Assembly: GCF_014196845.1 (NCBI RefSeq)
Contig: NZ_JACIEM010000006.1
Coordinates: 1-64,000, forward strand
Origin: Aurantimonas endophytica
GTDB lineage: Bacteria; Pseudomonadota; Alphaproteobacteria; Rhizobiales; Rhizobiaceae
Direction of reading: 5' to 3'
DNA: 64,000 bases
Part shown: positions 7,936 to 19,213 of the stretch, in pieces
How positions within the stretch are numbered: position 1 is the first letter of the stretch
Layout: the number at the start of each line of letters is the position of its first letter
The notes under the pieces: model-generated
Told to the model about the DNA's origin: nothing
The model's database searches: none
Seen by the model: the letters and a program-made list of their open reading frames with translations, nothing else
Position numbers and translations under genes: made by a program

Positions 7936-10923
7936 TCAGCCGAGGGCGTCTTCGAGGAAGGTTTCGAGCTGCTTCAGATGGGTGGACATGGTGCCTGCGG
8001 CCGGCGAGGCCGCGGCGAGGCGCCCGGTGTAGCGCACGCGCCGCTTCTCGGCGCCGATATGATCCAGCACCCACTCCAGATACGGGTCGATGAACGCCCA
8101 GGCGCCCATGTTCTTGGGCTCCTCCTGGCACCAGACCATCTCCGCGCCCTTGAACCGCGACAGCTCGTTGATGAGCGCCTTGGCCGGGAACGGGTAGAGC
8201 TGCTCGAGCCGCAAGAGGTAGACGTCGTCGGTGCCGCGCTTCTCGCGCTCCTCCAGGAGGTCGTAATAGACCTTGCCGGTGCACATCACGACGCGCCGGA
8301 TCTTGTCGTCCCTGACGAGCTTGATCGGCGAATCCTTCTGCATCTCCGCATCGTCCCACAGGAGACGGTGGAAGCTCGTGTCGCCCGACATCTCGGCGAG
8401 GGTCGAGGTCGCGCGCTTGTGGCGCAGCAGCGATTTCGGCGTCATCAGGATCAGCGGCTTGCGGAAGTCGCGCTTCATCTGCCGGCGCAGGATGTGGAAA
8501 TAGTTCGCCGGCGTCGTGACGTTGGCGACCTGCATGTTGTCCTCGGCGCACATCTGCAGGAAGCGCTCGAGCCGGGCCGAAGAATGCTCCGGCCCCTGAC
8601 CCTCGTAGCCGTGCGGCAGGAGGCAGACGAGGCCGCTCATGCGCAGCCACTTGCGCTCTCCCGACGAGATGAACTGATCGAACACCACCTGCGCGCCATT
8701 GGCGAAGTCGCCGAACTGCGCCTCCCAGAGCGTCAGTGCGTTCGGCTCCGACAGCGAGTAGCCGTATTCGAAGCCGAGCACCGCCTCTTCCGAGAGCATC
8801 GAGTTGATGACCTCGTAGATCGCCTGGCCCTTGGCGACATTCGACAGCGGGATGAAGCGGTTCTCGTTCTCCTGATCGTAGAGCACGGAATGGCGCTGGC
8901 TGAAGGTGCCGCGCTCGGAATCCTGGCCGGACAGCCGCACCGGATGGCCTTCCGAAACCAGCGTGCCGAAGGCGAGCGCCTCGCCGGTCGCCCAGTCGAG
9001 ACCTTCGCCGGTCTCGATCATCTTGGCGCGGTTGTCGAGGAAGCGCTGGATCGTCTTGTGGACGGTAAAGCCCTCCGGCACCTTGGTCAGCCGGTTGCCG
9101 ATATCCTTCAGCGTCTTCAGGGGCACGCCGGTAACGCCGCGGCGTGGCTCGTCGGCCTGCTCGGCCTTGCGCAGGCCTGCCCAGGCGCCGTCCAGCCAGT
9201 CGGCCTTGTTCGGCAGATAGGAGTGGCCCGCCTCGAACTCTTCTTCGAGCGTCTTGCGCCATTCGGCCTTGCGGCTGTCGACCTCTTCGCTGCTGACGAC
9301 GCCGGAATCGATCAGGCGCTTGGCGTAGAGTTCGAGCGTCGTCGGGTGGCCGCGGATCGTCCGGTACATGATCGGCTGGGTGAACGCCGGCTCGTCGCCC
9401 TCATTGTGGCCGAACCGCCGGTAGCAGAACATGTCGATGACCACCGGCTTGTGGAACTTCATCCGGAATTCGGTCGCCACCTTGGCGGCGTAGACAACCG
9501 CTTCCGGATCGTCGCCGTTGACGTGGAAGATCGGCGCCTCGACCATCTTCGCGACGTCGGAGGGATAGGGCGAGGAGCGCGAGAAGCGCGGATTGGTGGT
9601 GAAGCCGATCTGGTTGTTGATGATGAAGTGGATCGATCCCGCGACCCGGTGCCCGCGCAGGCTCGACAGGCCGAAGCATTCGGCGACGACGCCCTGGCCG
9701 GCAAAGGCCGCGTCGCCGTGGATCAGCAGCGGCAGGATCTTGGAGCGGGTCTCCAGCGGCACGATCTCGTTGCGGTTGCGCCCGGCCAGCGCGTCCTGCT
9801 TGGCGCGCGCCTTGCCCAGCACCACCGGGTCGACGATCTCCAGATGCGACGGGTTCGCCGTCAGCGACAGATGCACCTTGTTCTGGTCGAACTCGCGATC
9901 CGACGAGGCGCCGAGATGGTACTTCACGTCGCCCGAGCCCTCGACGTCCTCCGGCTTGAACGAGCCGCCCTTGAACTCGTGGAAGATCGCCCGGTGCAGC
10001 TTGCCCATCACCTGGCTCAGCACGTTGAGCCGGCCGCGATGGGCCATGCCGAAGACGATTTCCTGCAGGCCCAGCTGGCCGCCGCGCTTGATGATCTGCT
10101 CCAGCGCCGGGATCAGCGCCTCGGCGCCGTCAAGCCCGAAGCGCTTGGTGCCCTTGTACTTGACGTCGATGAACTTCTCGAAGCCCTCGGCCTCGATCAG
10201 CTTGTTGAGGATCGCCTTCTTGCCCTGGTCGGTGAAGGCGATGCCCTTGTCGGGGCCCTCGATCCGCTCCTGCAGCCAGGCCTTTTCCTGCGGATTGGAG
10301 ATATGCGTGAACTCGACGCCGATGGTCGAGCAATAGGTCCGCTCCAGGACGTCGACGATCTGCCGGATCGTCGCGGTCTCGAGTCCCAGCACGTTGTAGA
10401 TCAGGATCGGGCGGTCATAGTCGGCTTCGGTGAAGCCGTAGGCCTCCGGCGACAGCTCGTTGTAGTCGTCGTCGGCCGCCTTGACGATGCCGAGCGGATC
10501 GAGCTTGGCGTGGAGGTGGCCGCGCACCCGGTAGGCGCGGATCAGCATCAGCGCCCGCACCGAATCCTGGGTCGCCTGGCGGACCGCCGGACTGTCGAGA
10601 TCGACGGGGCCGTTCTCCTGGGTCTTCGCCTTGACCTTGGTCTCGATCTTTTTCTCGACCGTCGCCCAGTCGCCGTCCAGCGCCGAGATCAGGTCGCCAT
10701 TGGCCGTGATCGGCCAGTTCGAACGCTCCCAGGATGGACCGCTGGCGCTCTTCAGCACCGCCGCCTTGTCGTCCTTCAATTCCCTGAAGAAGTCGCTCCA
10801 CTCGGCGGAAACCGAACTCGGATCCTGCTCGTAGCTGGCGTAAAGCTCCTCGATATAGCCGGCATTGCCGCCATAGAGAAAAGACGTGAGTGCGAGGGTT
10901 TCGTTCGCCTGATTGCGTGCCAT
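7936..10923 (-). CDS. sucA: 2-oxoglutarate dehydrogenase E1 component
   Basis: A 995-residue thiamine-diphosphate enzyme that decarboxylates 2-oxoglutarate and succinylates E2. The N-terminal [19 protein letters not shown] segment (about 17-35) is the E2-binding/assembly region; the TPP-binding GDAAFAGQG...NNQIGFTT region is at about 400-440; the C-terminal transketolase-like domain ends with PKNMGAW and RYTGR. The length is typical (E. coli about 930; Rhizobiales about 995). It lies between sucD and sucB. The 160-base gap to sucD holds a hairpin (listed) and could contain a promoter for sucAB-SDR-lpd. Confidence 0.97.
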   Translation of the reverse strand: MARNQANETLALTSFLYGGNAGYIEELYASYEQDPSSVSAEWSDFFRELKDDKAAVLKSASGPSWERSNWPITANGDLISALDGDWATVEKKIETKVKAKTQENGPVDLDSPAVRQATQDSVRALMLIRAYRVRGHLHAKLDPLGIVKAADDDYNELSPEAYGFTEADYDRPILIYNVLGLETATIRQIVDVLERTYCSTIGVEFTHISNPQEKAWLQERIEGPDKGIAFTDQGKKAILNKLIEAEGFEKFIDVKYKGTKRFGLDGAEALIPALEQIIKRGGQLGLQEIVFGMAHRGRLNVLSQVMGKLHRAIFHEFKGGSFKPEDVEGSGDVKYHLGASSDREFDQNKVHLSLTANPSHLEIVDPVVLGKARAKQDALAGRNRNEIVPLETRSKILPLLIHGDAAFAGQGVVAECFGLSSLRGHRVAGSIHFIINNQIGFTTNPRFSRSSPYPSDVAKMVEAPIFHVNGDDPEAVVYAAKVATEFRMKFHKPVVIDMFCYRRFGHNEGDEPAFTQPIMYRTIRGHPTTLELYAKRLIDSGVVSSEEVDSRKAEWRKTLEEEFEAGHSYLPNKADWLDGAWAGLRKAEQADEPRRGVTGVPLKTLKDIGNRLTKVPEGFTVHKTIQRFLDNRAKMIETGEGLDWATGEALAFGTLVSEGHPVRLSGQDSERGTFSQRHSVLYDQENENRFIPLSNVAKGQAIYEVINSMLSEEAVLGFEYGYSLSEPNALTLWEAQFGDFANGAQVVFDQFISSGERKWLRMSGLVCLLPHGYEGQGPEHSSARLERFLQMCAEDNMQVANVTTPANYFHILRRQMKRDFRKPLILMTPKSLLRHKRATSTLAEMSGDTSFHRLLWDDAEMQKDSPIKLVRDDKIRRVVMCTGKVYYDLLEEREKRGTDDVYLLRLEQLYPFPAKALINELSRFKGAEMVWCQEEPKNMGAWAFIDPYLEWVLDHIGAEKRRVRYTGRLAAASPAAGTMSTHLKQLETFLEDALG

Positions 10924-11064
10924 CGGTGCCGTCGCGGCGTCCGTTCGGAACGCCGTCTCCTTGTTTGCCTCTGCGACGGTCGCAGCCCGTTCGGCAGCGA
11001 CCGTCCTTCACCTCTAGTCCCTATTCCGGCAAAGCCATGGCGCCAGGGAGCAATTGCGCGTGTG

Positions 11065-11084
11065 ATCCGCCCGCGGAGGCGGAT
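11065..11084. other. Inverted repeat at the sucD stop codon
   Basis: ATCCGCC, six bases, GGCGGAT: a perfect 7-base stem ending on the sucD stop codon. There is no T-tract, so it is more likely an mRNA-stabilising or partial-attenuation hairpin between sucD and sucA than an intrinsic terminator. Confidence 0.45.
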
Positions 11085-11989
11085 TAGCCTTTCAGCACCT
11101 CGACGAGGGTCTTGCCGAGCTGAGCCGGCGACGGCGAGACCCGGATGCCTGCGGCTTCCATCGCCGCGATCTTGTCCTCGGCGCCGCCCTTGCCGCCCGA
11201 CACCACGGCACCGGCATGGCCCATGGTCCGTCCGGCCGGCGCGGTGCGGCCGGCGATGAAGCCGACCATCGGCTTCTTGCGGCCCTTCTTCGCCTCGTCG
11301 GCGAGGAACTGCGCTGCCTCTTCCTCTGCCGAGCCGCCGATCTCGCCGATCATGATGATCGACTGCGTCGCGTCGTCGGCGAGGAACATCTCGAGGATGT
11401 CGATGAACTCCGTCCCCTTTACCGGGTCGCCGCCAATGCCGACGGCCGTCGTCTGGCCGAGGCCCTCGTTGCTGGTCTGGAAGACCGCCTCGTATGTAAG
11501 CGTTCCCGAGCGCGATACGATCCCGACATTGCCCTTCTTGAAGATGTTACCGGGCATGATGCCGATCTTGCACTCTTCCGGGGTCAGAACGCCGGGGCAG
11601 TTCGGTCCGAGCAGGCGCGAGTTGGAGCGGTCGAGCCGCGCCTTGACCTTGACCATGTCCATCACCGGGATGCCCTCGGTGATGCAGACGATCAGCGGGA
11701 TTTCCGCTTCGATCGCCTCGAGGATCGCCGCTGCCGCGCCGGCGGGCGGCACGTAGATCACCGAAGCGTCGGCACCGGTGCTGTCGCGCGCCTCGGCAAC
11801 GGTGGCGAAGATCGGCAGCGACGTCTGGTCGAGCCCCGATGTCCAGGTCTCGCCGCCCTTCTTGGGATGGACGCCGCCGACCATCTGCGTGCCGTAATAG
11901 GCCAGCGCCTGCTCGGTGTGGAACGTGCCGGTCTTGCCGGTCAGGCCCTGGACGATGACCTTGGTGTTCTTGTCGACGAGAATGGACAT
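11084..11989 (-). CDS. sucD: Succinyl-CoA synthetase, alpha subunit
   Basis: A 301-residue ADP/GDP-forming succinate-CoA ligase alpha subunit. The N-terminal CoA-binding Rossmann domain shows [20 protein letters not shown]-like features, ending GGVHPKKGG at about 38-46. The phosphohistidine is His258 in [16 protein letters not shown]. It pairs with SucC for substrate-level phosphorylation in the TCA cycle. A 195-base gap with a stable hairpin separates it from sucC, an unusually wide space for this gene pair. Confidence 0.97.
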   Translation of the reverse strand: MSILVDKNTKVIVQGLTGKTGTFHTEQALAYYGTQMVGGVHPKKGGETWTSGLDQTSLPIFATVAEARDSTGADASVIYVPPAGAAAAILEAIEAEIPLIVCITEGIPVMDMVKVKARLDRSNSRLLGPNCPGVLTPEECKIGIMPGNIFKKGNVGIVSRSGTLTYEAVFQTSNEGLGQTTAVGIGGDPVKGTEFIDILEMFLADDATQSIIMIGEIGGSAEEEAAQFLADEAKKGRKKPMVGFIAGRTAPAGRTMGHAGAVVSGGKGGAEDKIAAMEAAGIRVSPSPAQLGKTLVEVLKG

Positions 11990-12077
11990 GGGTTTCCCTG
12001 ATCAAAATCTTGCGGAAGGCGAATGGTCACTCGCCGAATTGCGGTCTGGGCCGCTGGCAAAACCCGGCCCCTTCGGT

Positions 12078-12109
12078 CGTCATCCTCGGGCCGGTGCCCG
12101 AGGGTGACG
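12078..12109. repeat. Intergenic palindromic repeat between sucC and sucD
   Basis: CGTCATCCTCGGGC, loop CGGT, GCCCGAGGGTGACG: a 14-base stem with one T.G wobble. A similar CCCGGGC-CGA-GCCCGGGGATGACG unit occurs at 42706-42733. These look like members of a small dispersed palindromic repeat family; in this position it could form an mRNA hairpin between sucC and sucD. Confidence 0.5.
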
Positions 12110-12184
12110 GTGGCGCGTGGCAAGCGCGGCGCTCAAGGTCAATTCGATCTCGTGCTCACTCGCCATCGCCTTTTGCCCTTCGCT

Positions 12185-13375
12185 TCAGCCGACCGCCGCG
12201 ACGATCTTCTTGGCCGCGTCGTCGAGGTCGTCCGCTGCCGTGATGGCGAGGCCGCTCTCGTTGAGGATGGCCTTGCCCTTCTCCACGTTGGTGCCCTCGA
12301 GGCGCACCACCAGCGGTACCTTGAGGCCGACTTCCTTCACCGCGGCGACTACGCCCTCGGCGATGATGTCGCATTTCATGATGCCGCCGAAGATGTTGAC
12401 CAGGATGCCCTTCACCGCCGGATCGGCGGTGATGATCTTGAAGGCAGCCGTCACCTTCTCCTTGTTGGCGCCGCCGCCGACATCGAGGAAGTTCGCCGGC
12501 TCCTTGCCGTAGAGCTTGATGATGTCCATCGTCGCCATGGCAAGGCCCGCGCCGTTGACCATGCAGCCGATGTCGCCGTCGAGCGCCACGTAGGCGAGGT
12601 CGTATTTCGACGCCTCGATCTCCTTGGCGTCCTCCTCGCTCTCGTCGCGCAGCGCCTTGACGTCGTCGTGGCGGAACAACGCGTTGCCGTCGAACGACAC
12701 CTTGGCGTCGAGCACGCGCAGGCGCCCGTCGGTCATGACGATCAGCGGGTTGATCTCGAGGAGGCTCATGTCCTTCTCGGTGAAGGCCTTGTAGAGGATC
12801 GGGAACAGCGTCTCGCCGTCCTTCGCCGCCTGGCCGGTCAGCTGCAGTGATTCGTTGAGCTTGGCGACATCGGCCGAGGTGACGCCGGCCTCGGGATCGA
12901 TGGCGACGTTGATGATCTTCTCCGGCGTCGCCTCGGCGACCGCCTCGATGTCCATGCCGCCCTCGGTGGAGACCACGAAGGCGACCCGCCCGACCGCGCG
13001 GTCGACGAGCAGCGACAGGTACAGTTCGCGGTCGATGTCGGCGCCGTCCTCGATATAGAGGCGGTTGACCTGCTTGCCCGCGTCGCCGGTCTGCTTGGTC
13101 ACCAGCGTGTTGCCCAGCATCTCGCGGACATTGGCGACGACCTCGTCGATCGACTTGGCCAGCCGCACGCCGCCCTTGGCGTCCGGCCCGAGCTCGGTGA
13201 ACTTGCCCTTGCCGCGGCCGCCGGCATGGATCTGGCTCTTGACCACGTAGAGCGGGCCGGGCAGCTGGCGCGCCGCGGCCTCGGCCTCTGACACCGCGGT
13301 GATCGCAACGCCTTCGGCGACCGGGGCGCCAAAGCCCTTGAGCAGTTCCTTGGCCTGATATTCGTGGATGTTCAT
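12185..13375 (-). CDS. sucC: Succinyl-CoA synthetase, beta subunit
   Basis: A 396-residue ADP-forming succinate-CoA ligase beta subunit. It starts [16 protein letters not shown], as in the family, with an N-terminal ATP-grasp domain ([15 protein letters not shown] at about 45-59; [13 protein letters not shown] at about 205-217) and a C-terminal CoA-ligase domain with the [15 protein letters not shown] loop and [10 protein letters not shown]. It forms the heterotetramer with SucD. It lies between mdh (66 bases upstream, with a terminator in the gap) and sucD. Confidence 0.97.
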   Translation of the reverse strand: MNIHEYQAKELLKGFGAPVAEGVAITAVSEAEAAARQLPGPLYVVKSQIHAGGRGKGKFTELGPDAKGGVRLAKSIDEVVANVREMLGNTLVTKQTGDAGKQVNRLYIEDGADIDRELYLSLLVDRAVGRVAFVVSTEGGMDIEAVAEATPEKIINVAIDPEAGVTSADVAKLNESLQLTGQAAKDGETLFPILYKAFTEKDMSLLEINPLIVMTDGRLRVLDAKVSFDGNALFRHDDVKALRDESEEDAKEIEASKYDLAYVALDGDIGCMVNGAGLAMATMDIIKLYGKEPANFLDVGGGANKEKVTAAFKIITADPAVKGILVNIFGGIMKCDIIAEGVVAAVKEVGLKVPLVVRLEGTNVEKGKAILNESGLAITAADDLDDAAKKIVAAVG

Positions 13376-13403
13376 GTGGGTCTCCCGGCCTCTGGGCGGA
13401 GCA

Positions 13404-13437
13404 TAAGGAAAAGGGGCCGGGATCAGCCGGCCCCTCG
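13404..13437 (-). terminator. Intrinsic terminator after mdh
   Basis: On the minus strand GGGGCCGG, loop CTGATC, CCGGCCCC, then TTTTCCTT. It lies in the 66-base mdh-sucC gap, so mdh can be transcribed alone, with read-through or a separate start feeding sucCDAB. Confidence 0.75.
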
Positions 13438-13441
13438 GGGA

Positions 13442-14683
<1,242 letters not shown>

Positions 14684-15910
14684 TCAGCCCGTTCCCCGGT
14701 TTTCTGCCGGCGCCGGGGCCGACGCTGACGAAGCCGGCTCGCCGGCTGGCCCGGCGCTGGAACGCGCCAGATAATCGTCCGAGCGCATCTCGATCAGCCG
14801 CGACACCGTGCGGTCGAATTCGAAAGCCTCGGTACCGTTGGCGCCGCGATACAGCGCCTCGGCTGGCGCGTCGGCGGACATCACCAGCCGCCGCCCGGCG
14901 TCGTAGAGCGCGTCTACCAGCATGATGAAGCGCTTCGCCTCGTTGCGCTCGGCCTCGCCCATCACCGGCACATCGTCGATCATCACCGTGTGGAATCGCC
15001 GCGCAACGGCGAGGAAATCCTGCGCCCCGAGAGGGCGTCGGAGAAGGTTGTCGTAGGTGAAGCGCGCGGCGCCGCCGCCGGCCCGCGGCACCGCGACCGT
15101 CCGCCCCTTGACCGAGAGCGAGGCCGTGCCCTCGCGGGTGCCGGCGAGCAGCGCCGCCCATGCGGCGTCCATCCGCGCCGTCGCCGCCGGCCCGAGCGGC
15201 GTCACGTAGCAGTCGTCGCTGCCGATCGTCGCCAACCGGTAGTCTTCCGCGCCGGCAAGTTCGACGATGTCGGCGTTGGCTTTGAGCATGTCGACGAACG
15301 GCAGGAACAGCGGCCGGTTGAGCCCGTCGCGGTAGAGGTCGTCCGGCGCCACGTTGGAGGTCGCGACGAGGGTGACGCCCTGCTCGAACAGCGCCTTGAA
15401 CAGCCGGGACAGGATCATCGCGTCGGCGATGTCGGTGACGGAGAACTCGTCGAAGCAGAGAAGCCGGGCCGCGCGGGCGATGTCGGCCGCCACTGGCGGG
15501 ATCGGATCGTCGCCCTTGGCGGTCCCGGCCTTCACCGCCTCGCGATGCGCGCCGATACGGGCGTGAACGTCGCCCATGAAGTCGTGGAAATGCACCCGGC
15601 GCTTGGCCGCGACCGAGCTCTGACGGAAGAACATGTCCATCAGCATGGTCTTGCCGCGGCCGACGTCGCCGAAAATGTAGAGCCCCTTGATCGGCTCGCT
15701 CGGCCGGGACTTGCCGAACAGCCAGCCGAGCGCGCTCTGCTTGGAGGCGACCGTGGCCGATGAAAGGACGCGGTCCAGCCGATCCAGCCGGTCGGCCACC
15801 TGGCGCTGGGCCGGGTCGGCCTCGATCTCCTTCGCGGCGATCAGGCGGTCGAGTGCGGAGCGGACAGGCCCGCGGGCCTGGGCCGGCTCACGCGTGACGG
15901 GGCTCGCCAT
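14684..15910 (-). CDS. zapE: AFG1-family ATPase / cell-division protein ZapE
   Basis: A 408-residue AFG1-like P-loop ATPase. Walker A is GDVGRGKT at 81-88 and Walker B is LLCFDEFSVTDIADAMIL at about 150-167. The C-terminal half holds the family's PVMGEAERNEAKRFIMLVDALYD block. In E. coli ZapE destabilises FtsZ rings under stress; the mitochondrial relative AFG1 helps respiratory complex turnover. In Rhizobiales it commonly lies just upstream of mdh, as here. The C-terminal tail is Ala/Pro-rich and probably disordered. Confidence 0.92.
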   Translation of the reverse strand: MASPVTREPAQARGPVRSALDRLIAAKEIEADPAQRQVADRLDRLDRVLSSATVASKQSALGWLFGKSRPSEPIKGLYIFGDVGRGKTMLMDMFFRQSSVAAKRRVHFHDFMGDVHARIGAHREAVKAGTAKGDDPIPPVAADIARAARLLCFDEFSVTDIADAMILSRLFKALFEQGVTLVATSNVAPDDLYRDGLNRPLFLPFVDMLKANADIVELAGAEDYRLATIGSDDCYVTPLGPAATARMDAAWAALLAGTREGTASLSVKGRTVAVPRAGGGAARFTYDNLLRRPLGAQDFLAVARRFHTVMIDDVPVMGEAERNEAKRFIMLVDALYDAGRRLVMSADAPAEALYRGANGTEAFEFDRTVSRLIEMRSDDYLARSSAGPAGEPASSASAPAPAENRGTG

Positions 15911-16039
15911 CGAAACTCCAACGGAAGAAGAGAGAGAAAGAAGCGTCGCCCGCCCGGCGGCCAGGCATAACGGATGTGAGACAGCCGCGGCGTGATCGCG
16001 GTGAGCCGGCCGCGTCCTGCGCGGCCGGCTTATGCCATC

Positions 16040-16594
16040 CTAGCGGTATAGGCTGATCTGCTGTCCGCCGGTGGTGGTGCCCTCGTAGCGGGCGCCGCCG
16101 GCCGAGTTCAGATTGGCGACGGTCGTGCCGCCGGAATCCTTCAGCACAACCTGGCTGCCCGACACGTCCCAGGCCGAGACGTCCGCGACCGCTCCCGGGC
16201 AACCGCGCGAGGCGGCCCGATAGCCGCCGGTCCACTGCGTCAGCGAAAGGATGATCTGGCAGTTGCCGCCGGTGGTGGTGACGCGGTAGGCGCCGAGCAC
16301 CTCGCCGCGGGTCAGCGGCTGCCCGCTGCCCAGCGAGGCGACCTGCGAGCCGCCAGCCGCGCCATTCTGGGCGCCTGCGGCCGTATCCGTACCGGCGTTC
16401 ATGTCGGTCATGCTGGGCGGCGGCGGAGGCGGCGGGGGCGGCAGCTGGTTGCTCGCCACCTGGCCGGTCGGCGCCGGCGTCAGCGAGCTCGGTCCGCTCG
16501 GCATGCTGGTATCCATCGTCGGCATCGAGCGCGAGCACCCTGCCGCCACGAGGAGCGCGGCCAGCGCCACTCCGGTCTTCATTGATCGCGTCAT
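16040..16594 (-). CDS. Omp19-like outer-membrane lipoprotein with protease-inhibitor (AprI/Inh) domain
   Basis: A 184-residue lipoprotein. Signal peptide with lipobox LVAAGC (Cys20), a low-complexity linker with nine consecutive prolines (about 52-60), then a C-terminal beta-barrel domain of the AprI/Inh family with a cysteine pair (GNCQIIL and RGCPG) and the ending TTGGQQISLYR. The domain order, the Pro stretch and the GGTTVANL...GQTTGGQ-like end match Brucella Omp19, which inhibits host proteases. Start ATG 16594 is preceded by GGGGGA with eight-base spacing; ATG 16615 and 16582 are alternatives. Protease inhibition here is inferred from the family. Confidence 0.82.
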   Translation of the reverse strand: MTRSMKTGVALAALLVAAGCSRSMPTMDTSMPSGPSSLTPAPTGQVASNQLPPPPPPPPPSMTDMNAGTDTAAGAQNGAAGGSQVASLGSGQPLTRGEVLGAYRVTTTGGNCQIILSLTQWTGGYRAASRGCPGAVADVSAWDVSGSQVVLKDSGGTTVANLNSAGGARYEGTTTGGQQISLYR

Positions 16595-16819
16595 CGCACA
16601 TTTCCCCCGTGACATGTTCTGTCAATTGCGGGCTCGGGCTGCGCGCCCTGAACCGTTCCCGGCCATAAAGCGGGCGCCGGCCCATCATCGCAAGGCTCAA
16701 CTGTGCCAAAATGCGACGCAGGGTACCGATTGTGGCCCCCAATCCACGAAAAACCGGTGAGCCGGGCGGTAATGTGACCGTCGGCGCGCTTGACAGACCC
16801 GCCGAGCCGGCTCGCGCTG

Positions 16820-17464
16820 CTAATCGAGCGGCCGCATGAAATCGCCCGTCTCGGGATCCATCGCCCATAATTCGCCGCGGGCGATGTCGACCCAGGCGCC
16901 GTGCAGCGACAGCTTTCCCTCGCTCTCAAGCGCCACGATCGGCGGGAAGGTGCGCAGATTGGCGATCGAATAGCGGATGGCGATCCGCTCCAGCGCGGCA
17001 TGGCGCTCGAGATCGGTCATGTGGTCGTTCGATCCGACGGCCCGCGCCACCGGATCGAGCAGGCTCATCCACTTGCCGATGAAGTCGCCGGGCGACAGCG
17101 GCTCGGCCGAAGGCGAGAGGGCGGCATGGATGCCGCCGCAGCCGCCATGGCCGAGCACGACGATATGCTCAACCTTCAGGGCATGGATAGCGAATTCCAG
17201 GGCCGCCGAGGTGGCGTGATACTCGCCGTCCGGCTCGTAGGGCGGCACCAGATTGGCGACGTTGCGCACGACGAAGATCTCGCCCGGCGCGGTGTCGAAG
17301 ATGATCTCGGGGGCCGTGCGGGAGTCGCAGCAGGCGATGACCATCGTCTTTGGCTGCTGGCCGGATTCGGCGAGCTGCCGCAGGCGCTGCCGTTCCGACG
17401 GAAGGCGCTTGTCGAGGAAGCTCTGATAGCCGGTGAGAAGGTGCTCGGGAAGATACCGTGTCAT
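16820..17464 (-). CDS. Beta-class carbonic anhydrase
   Basis: A 214-residue zinc enzyme that interconverts CO2 and bicarbonate. Zinc ligands are Cys46 (in ACCDSR), His106 and Cys109 (HGGCGG); the Asp47-Arg49 catalytic dyad is present; NVANLVPPYEPDGEYHATSAALE fits the plant-type beta clade. ATG 17464 (MTRYLPEHLL) matches the family start; an upstream TTG at 17500 would add 12 unconserved residues. No good Shine-Dalgarno sequence is visible before 17464. The next gene downstream in the same direction is the Omp19-like gene, 225 bases away. Confidence 0.94.
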   Translation of the reverse strand: MTRYLPEHLLTGYQSFLDKRLPSERQRLRQLAESGQQPKTMVIACCDSRTAPEIIFDTAPGEIFVVRNVANLVPPYEPDGEYHATSAALEFAIHALKVEHIVVLGHGGCGGIHAALSPSAEPLSPGDFIGKWMSLLDPVARAVGSNDHMTDLERHAALERIAIRYSIANLRTFPPIVALESEGKLSLHGAWVDIARGELWAMDPETGDFMRPLD

Positions 17465-17521
17465 GGCGAGACCAGTAGCGTTTTGCTGCGGCGCGATCAA
17501 TCGGGATCAGCGGCCGCCGCG

Positions 17522-18316
17522 TCAAGCCCAGATGGCGATGGGAAGCCCGTGCGCGTCCTGGGCCGGCGGATCCGGATAGGGTCGCGCGGTCCCGACCGCC
17601 CGGCGGGCGGCGACGAGGAGCAGGGCCGCGCCATCGACGCTGTCGACCAGCGCGGCGCCGGGCGGCGGCGGCGCATGGAGGAAGTCGCGGGGGATCGCGT
17701 GGCGCAGGAGCAAGGCCCGCCGCTCCTCGATGCCGGCCGCGTCGACGACATTGCGGACCCGCTTGGGCGTCGCCATCGCCGTCCCGCCGTTCAGCGCCAT
17801 GAAGGCGACCTCCGGGTGACCCTCGACGACCCGGGCAAGCAAGGCCGGCCGGGCCCGCAGGATCGCGTCCAGTTCGAGGATCCGGGCAAACATCGAAAAG
17901 CCCTGGATCGAGACGCCGCGCGGCGGGTGTGACGTTTGCCGCGCGACCGCGCAGCAGCGCTGATGGGCTTCCCGGCGCGCCAGCTCACTGGCGTAAGGTG
18001 GTGCAGCGGCGACCACGGCGCGGCGCGCGGGCATCGAGAAGACGCTCGACTGGCGCATGCCCAGCAACGGGCGAACGGCCTTCTCGGCCGCCCGGCCGGG
18101 TCCTTCGATCCGCTCGGGAAGCCCGATCGGCATGCCGACGACGATCTGGGCGTCCTCGCCGATCGCGTCGAGGAGAAAGCCGAAGCGGGGAAATACGCGC
18201 GCCGTCGGCAACGTCCGCCCCGGCAGGGCGTGCACGGCCAGCCAGCCGCCGCGGCAGGCGCCGACGCCGCAGATCTCGACGGCGCCAGGAAATACCGCGG
18301 GCGCGGTTCCGTTCAT
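17522..18316 (-). CDS. DUF429-family protein (RNase H-like fold)
   Basis: A 264-residue protein with ICGVGACRGGWLAV at about 15-28, VVGMPIGLPE at about 58-67, FSMPARRAV at about 93-101 and HPEVAFMALNGG at about 166-177; these conserved blocks define DUF429, predicted to be an RNase H-like nuclease on fold grounds. It overlaps the start of the gene behind it (pdxY stop at 18313), so the two are translationally coupled. No experimentally settled function is known to me. Confidence 0.78.
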   Translation of the reverse strand: MNGTAPAVFPGAVEICGVGACRGGWLAVHALPGRTLPTARVFPRFGFLLDAIGEDAQIVVGMPIGLPERIEGPGRAAEKAVRPLLGMRQSSVFSMPARRAVVAAAPPYASELARREAHQRCCAVARQTSHPPRGVSIQGFSMFARILELDAILRARPALLARVVEGHPEVAFMALNGGTAMATPKRVRNVVDAAGIEERRALLLRHAIPRDFLHAPPPPGAALVDSVDGAALLLVAARRAVGTARPYPDPPAQDAHGLPIAIWA

Positions 18317-19206
18317 GCCCGTCGGTTGCCGCCTGGAAAGGCGAGACGGCGCATGTGCACCATCGCCATCGGATGGCGCAGGCTGTCGGCGTCGATCTCC
18401 ACCGTCAGCTCGTCGGCACCGCGCTTGCGGGTGCGCGCCAGGATCTCGAACACCGTCGCCGTCGTCGTCTGCAGCGCCTTTTCCGGACCGAGGCCCGACA
18501 GGATCCGGGCGAGGAAGACCGCCGAGGTCAGGTCCCCGAGACCGTGCGGCGCGTCCTCGATCGAGCGGTGCTCGGCGAGATGGGCGGTGAAGTCGTGGAC
18601 CAGCAGGTTGCCGATGCCCCCGCGCAGCATGGCAAAGGCCGAAGTGACCAGGAGCTTGTCCGGGCCAAGCGCGCTTGCCGCCTCGGCGAGATGGGCGTTG
18701 TCGGCGAGCTCCAGCCCGCAGAGCATCTCCAGCTCGAACCGGTTCGGCGTGGCGATGTCGGCAAGCGGGATCAGCCGGTCGCGGATAGCGTCGAGGGTCG
18801 CCTGCGGCTGGTACAGCCTTCCCTGGTCGCCGACCACCGGGTCGCAGAGATAGATCGCCGACGGATTGGCGCGCTTGACGGCCTCAACCAGCCTTGCCGC
18901 GGGCTCCACCTGCGCACTGTCGCCGAAATAGCCGGTGAGGATGGCCCCCACCTCGCCGAGCCAGGACGAGCCGGCGAGGTCGTCGACAAAAGCGGCGAAA
19001 TCGGCCGCCGGCGGCACGATCCGCGTCGCCTTGCCGTGGCCGGCATGCCAGGGAAGCGTCACCGTCGGCACCGACCAGACCGGAAAGCCCAGCGACTCCA
19101 GCGCGAAGACCACGGCGCGGTTGCCCACCGTGCCGCGCGCGACGTGGCTGGAGATCGAGATCACGGCCGGGCGGTCGCGCGGGTTCCGGGGTTCGGCTGT
19201 CGACAC
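18313..19206 (-). CDS. pdxY: Pyridoxal kinase
   Basis: A 297-residue PfkB/ribokinase-like kinase that phosphorylates pyridoxal in the PLP salvage pathway. VISISSHVARGTVGNRA (about 15-31) is the N-terminal substrate region, CDPVVGDQGRLY (about 118-129) the conserved centre, TPNRFELEMLCG (about 151-162) the family block, and HGLGDLTSAVFLARIL (about 215-230) the GxGD anion hole and catalytic Asp. I chose GTG 19206, which follows the upstream stop codon; a TTG at 19239 would overlap the preceding gene. Coupled to the DUF429 gene by a 4-base overlap. Confidence 0.9.
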   Translation of the reverse strand: MSTAEPRNPRDRPAVISISSHVARGTVGNRAVVFALESLGFPVWSVPTVTLPWHAGHGKATRIVPPAADFAAFVDDLAGSSWLGEVGAILTGYFGDSAQVEPAARLVEAVKRANPSAIYLCDPVVGDQGRLYQPQATLDAIRDRLIPLADIATPNRFELEMLCGLELADNAHLAEAASALGPDKLLVTSAFAMLRGGIGNLLVHDFTAHLAEHRSIEDAPHGLGDLTSAVFLARILSGLGPEKALQTTTATVFEILARTRKRGADELTVEIDADSLRHPMAMVHMRRLAFPGGNRRA

Positions 19207-19213
19207 GGTCCGC

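Noticed and set aside
4297-8093. Two long plus-strand frames opposite lpd and the SDR
   Set aside because: Shadows; no ribosome site and no recognisable domain.
7579-11259. 1226-codon open frame on the plus strand
   Set aside because: It is antisense to sucB and sucA, has no family resemblance, and arises from the third-position GC bias of the real genes.
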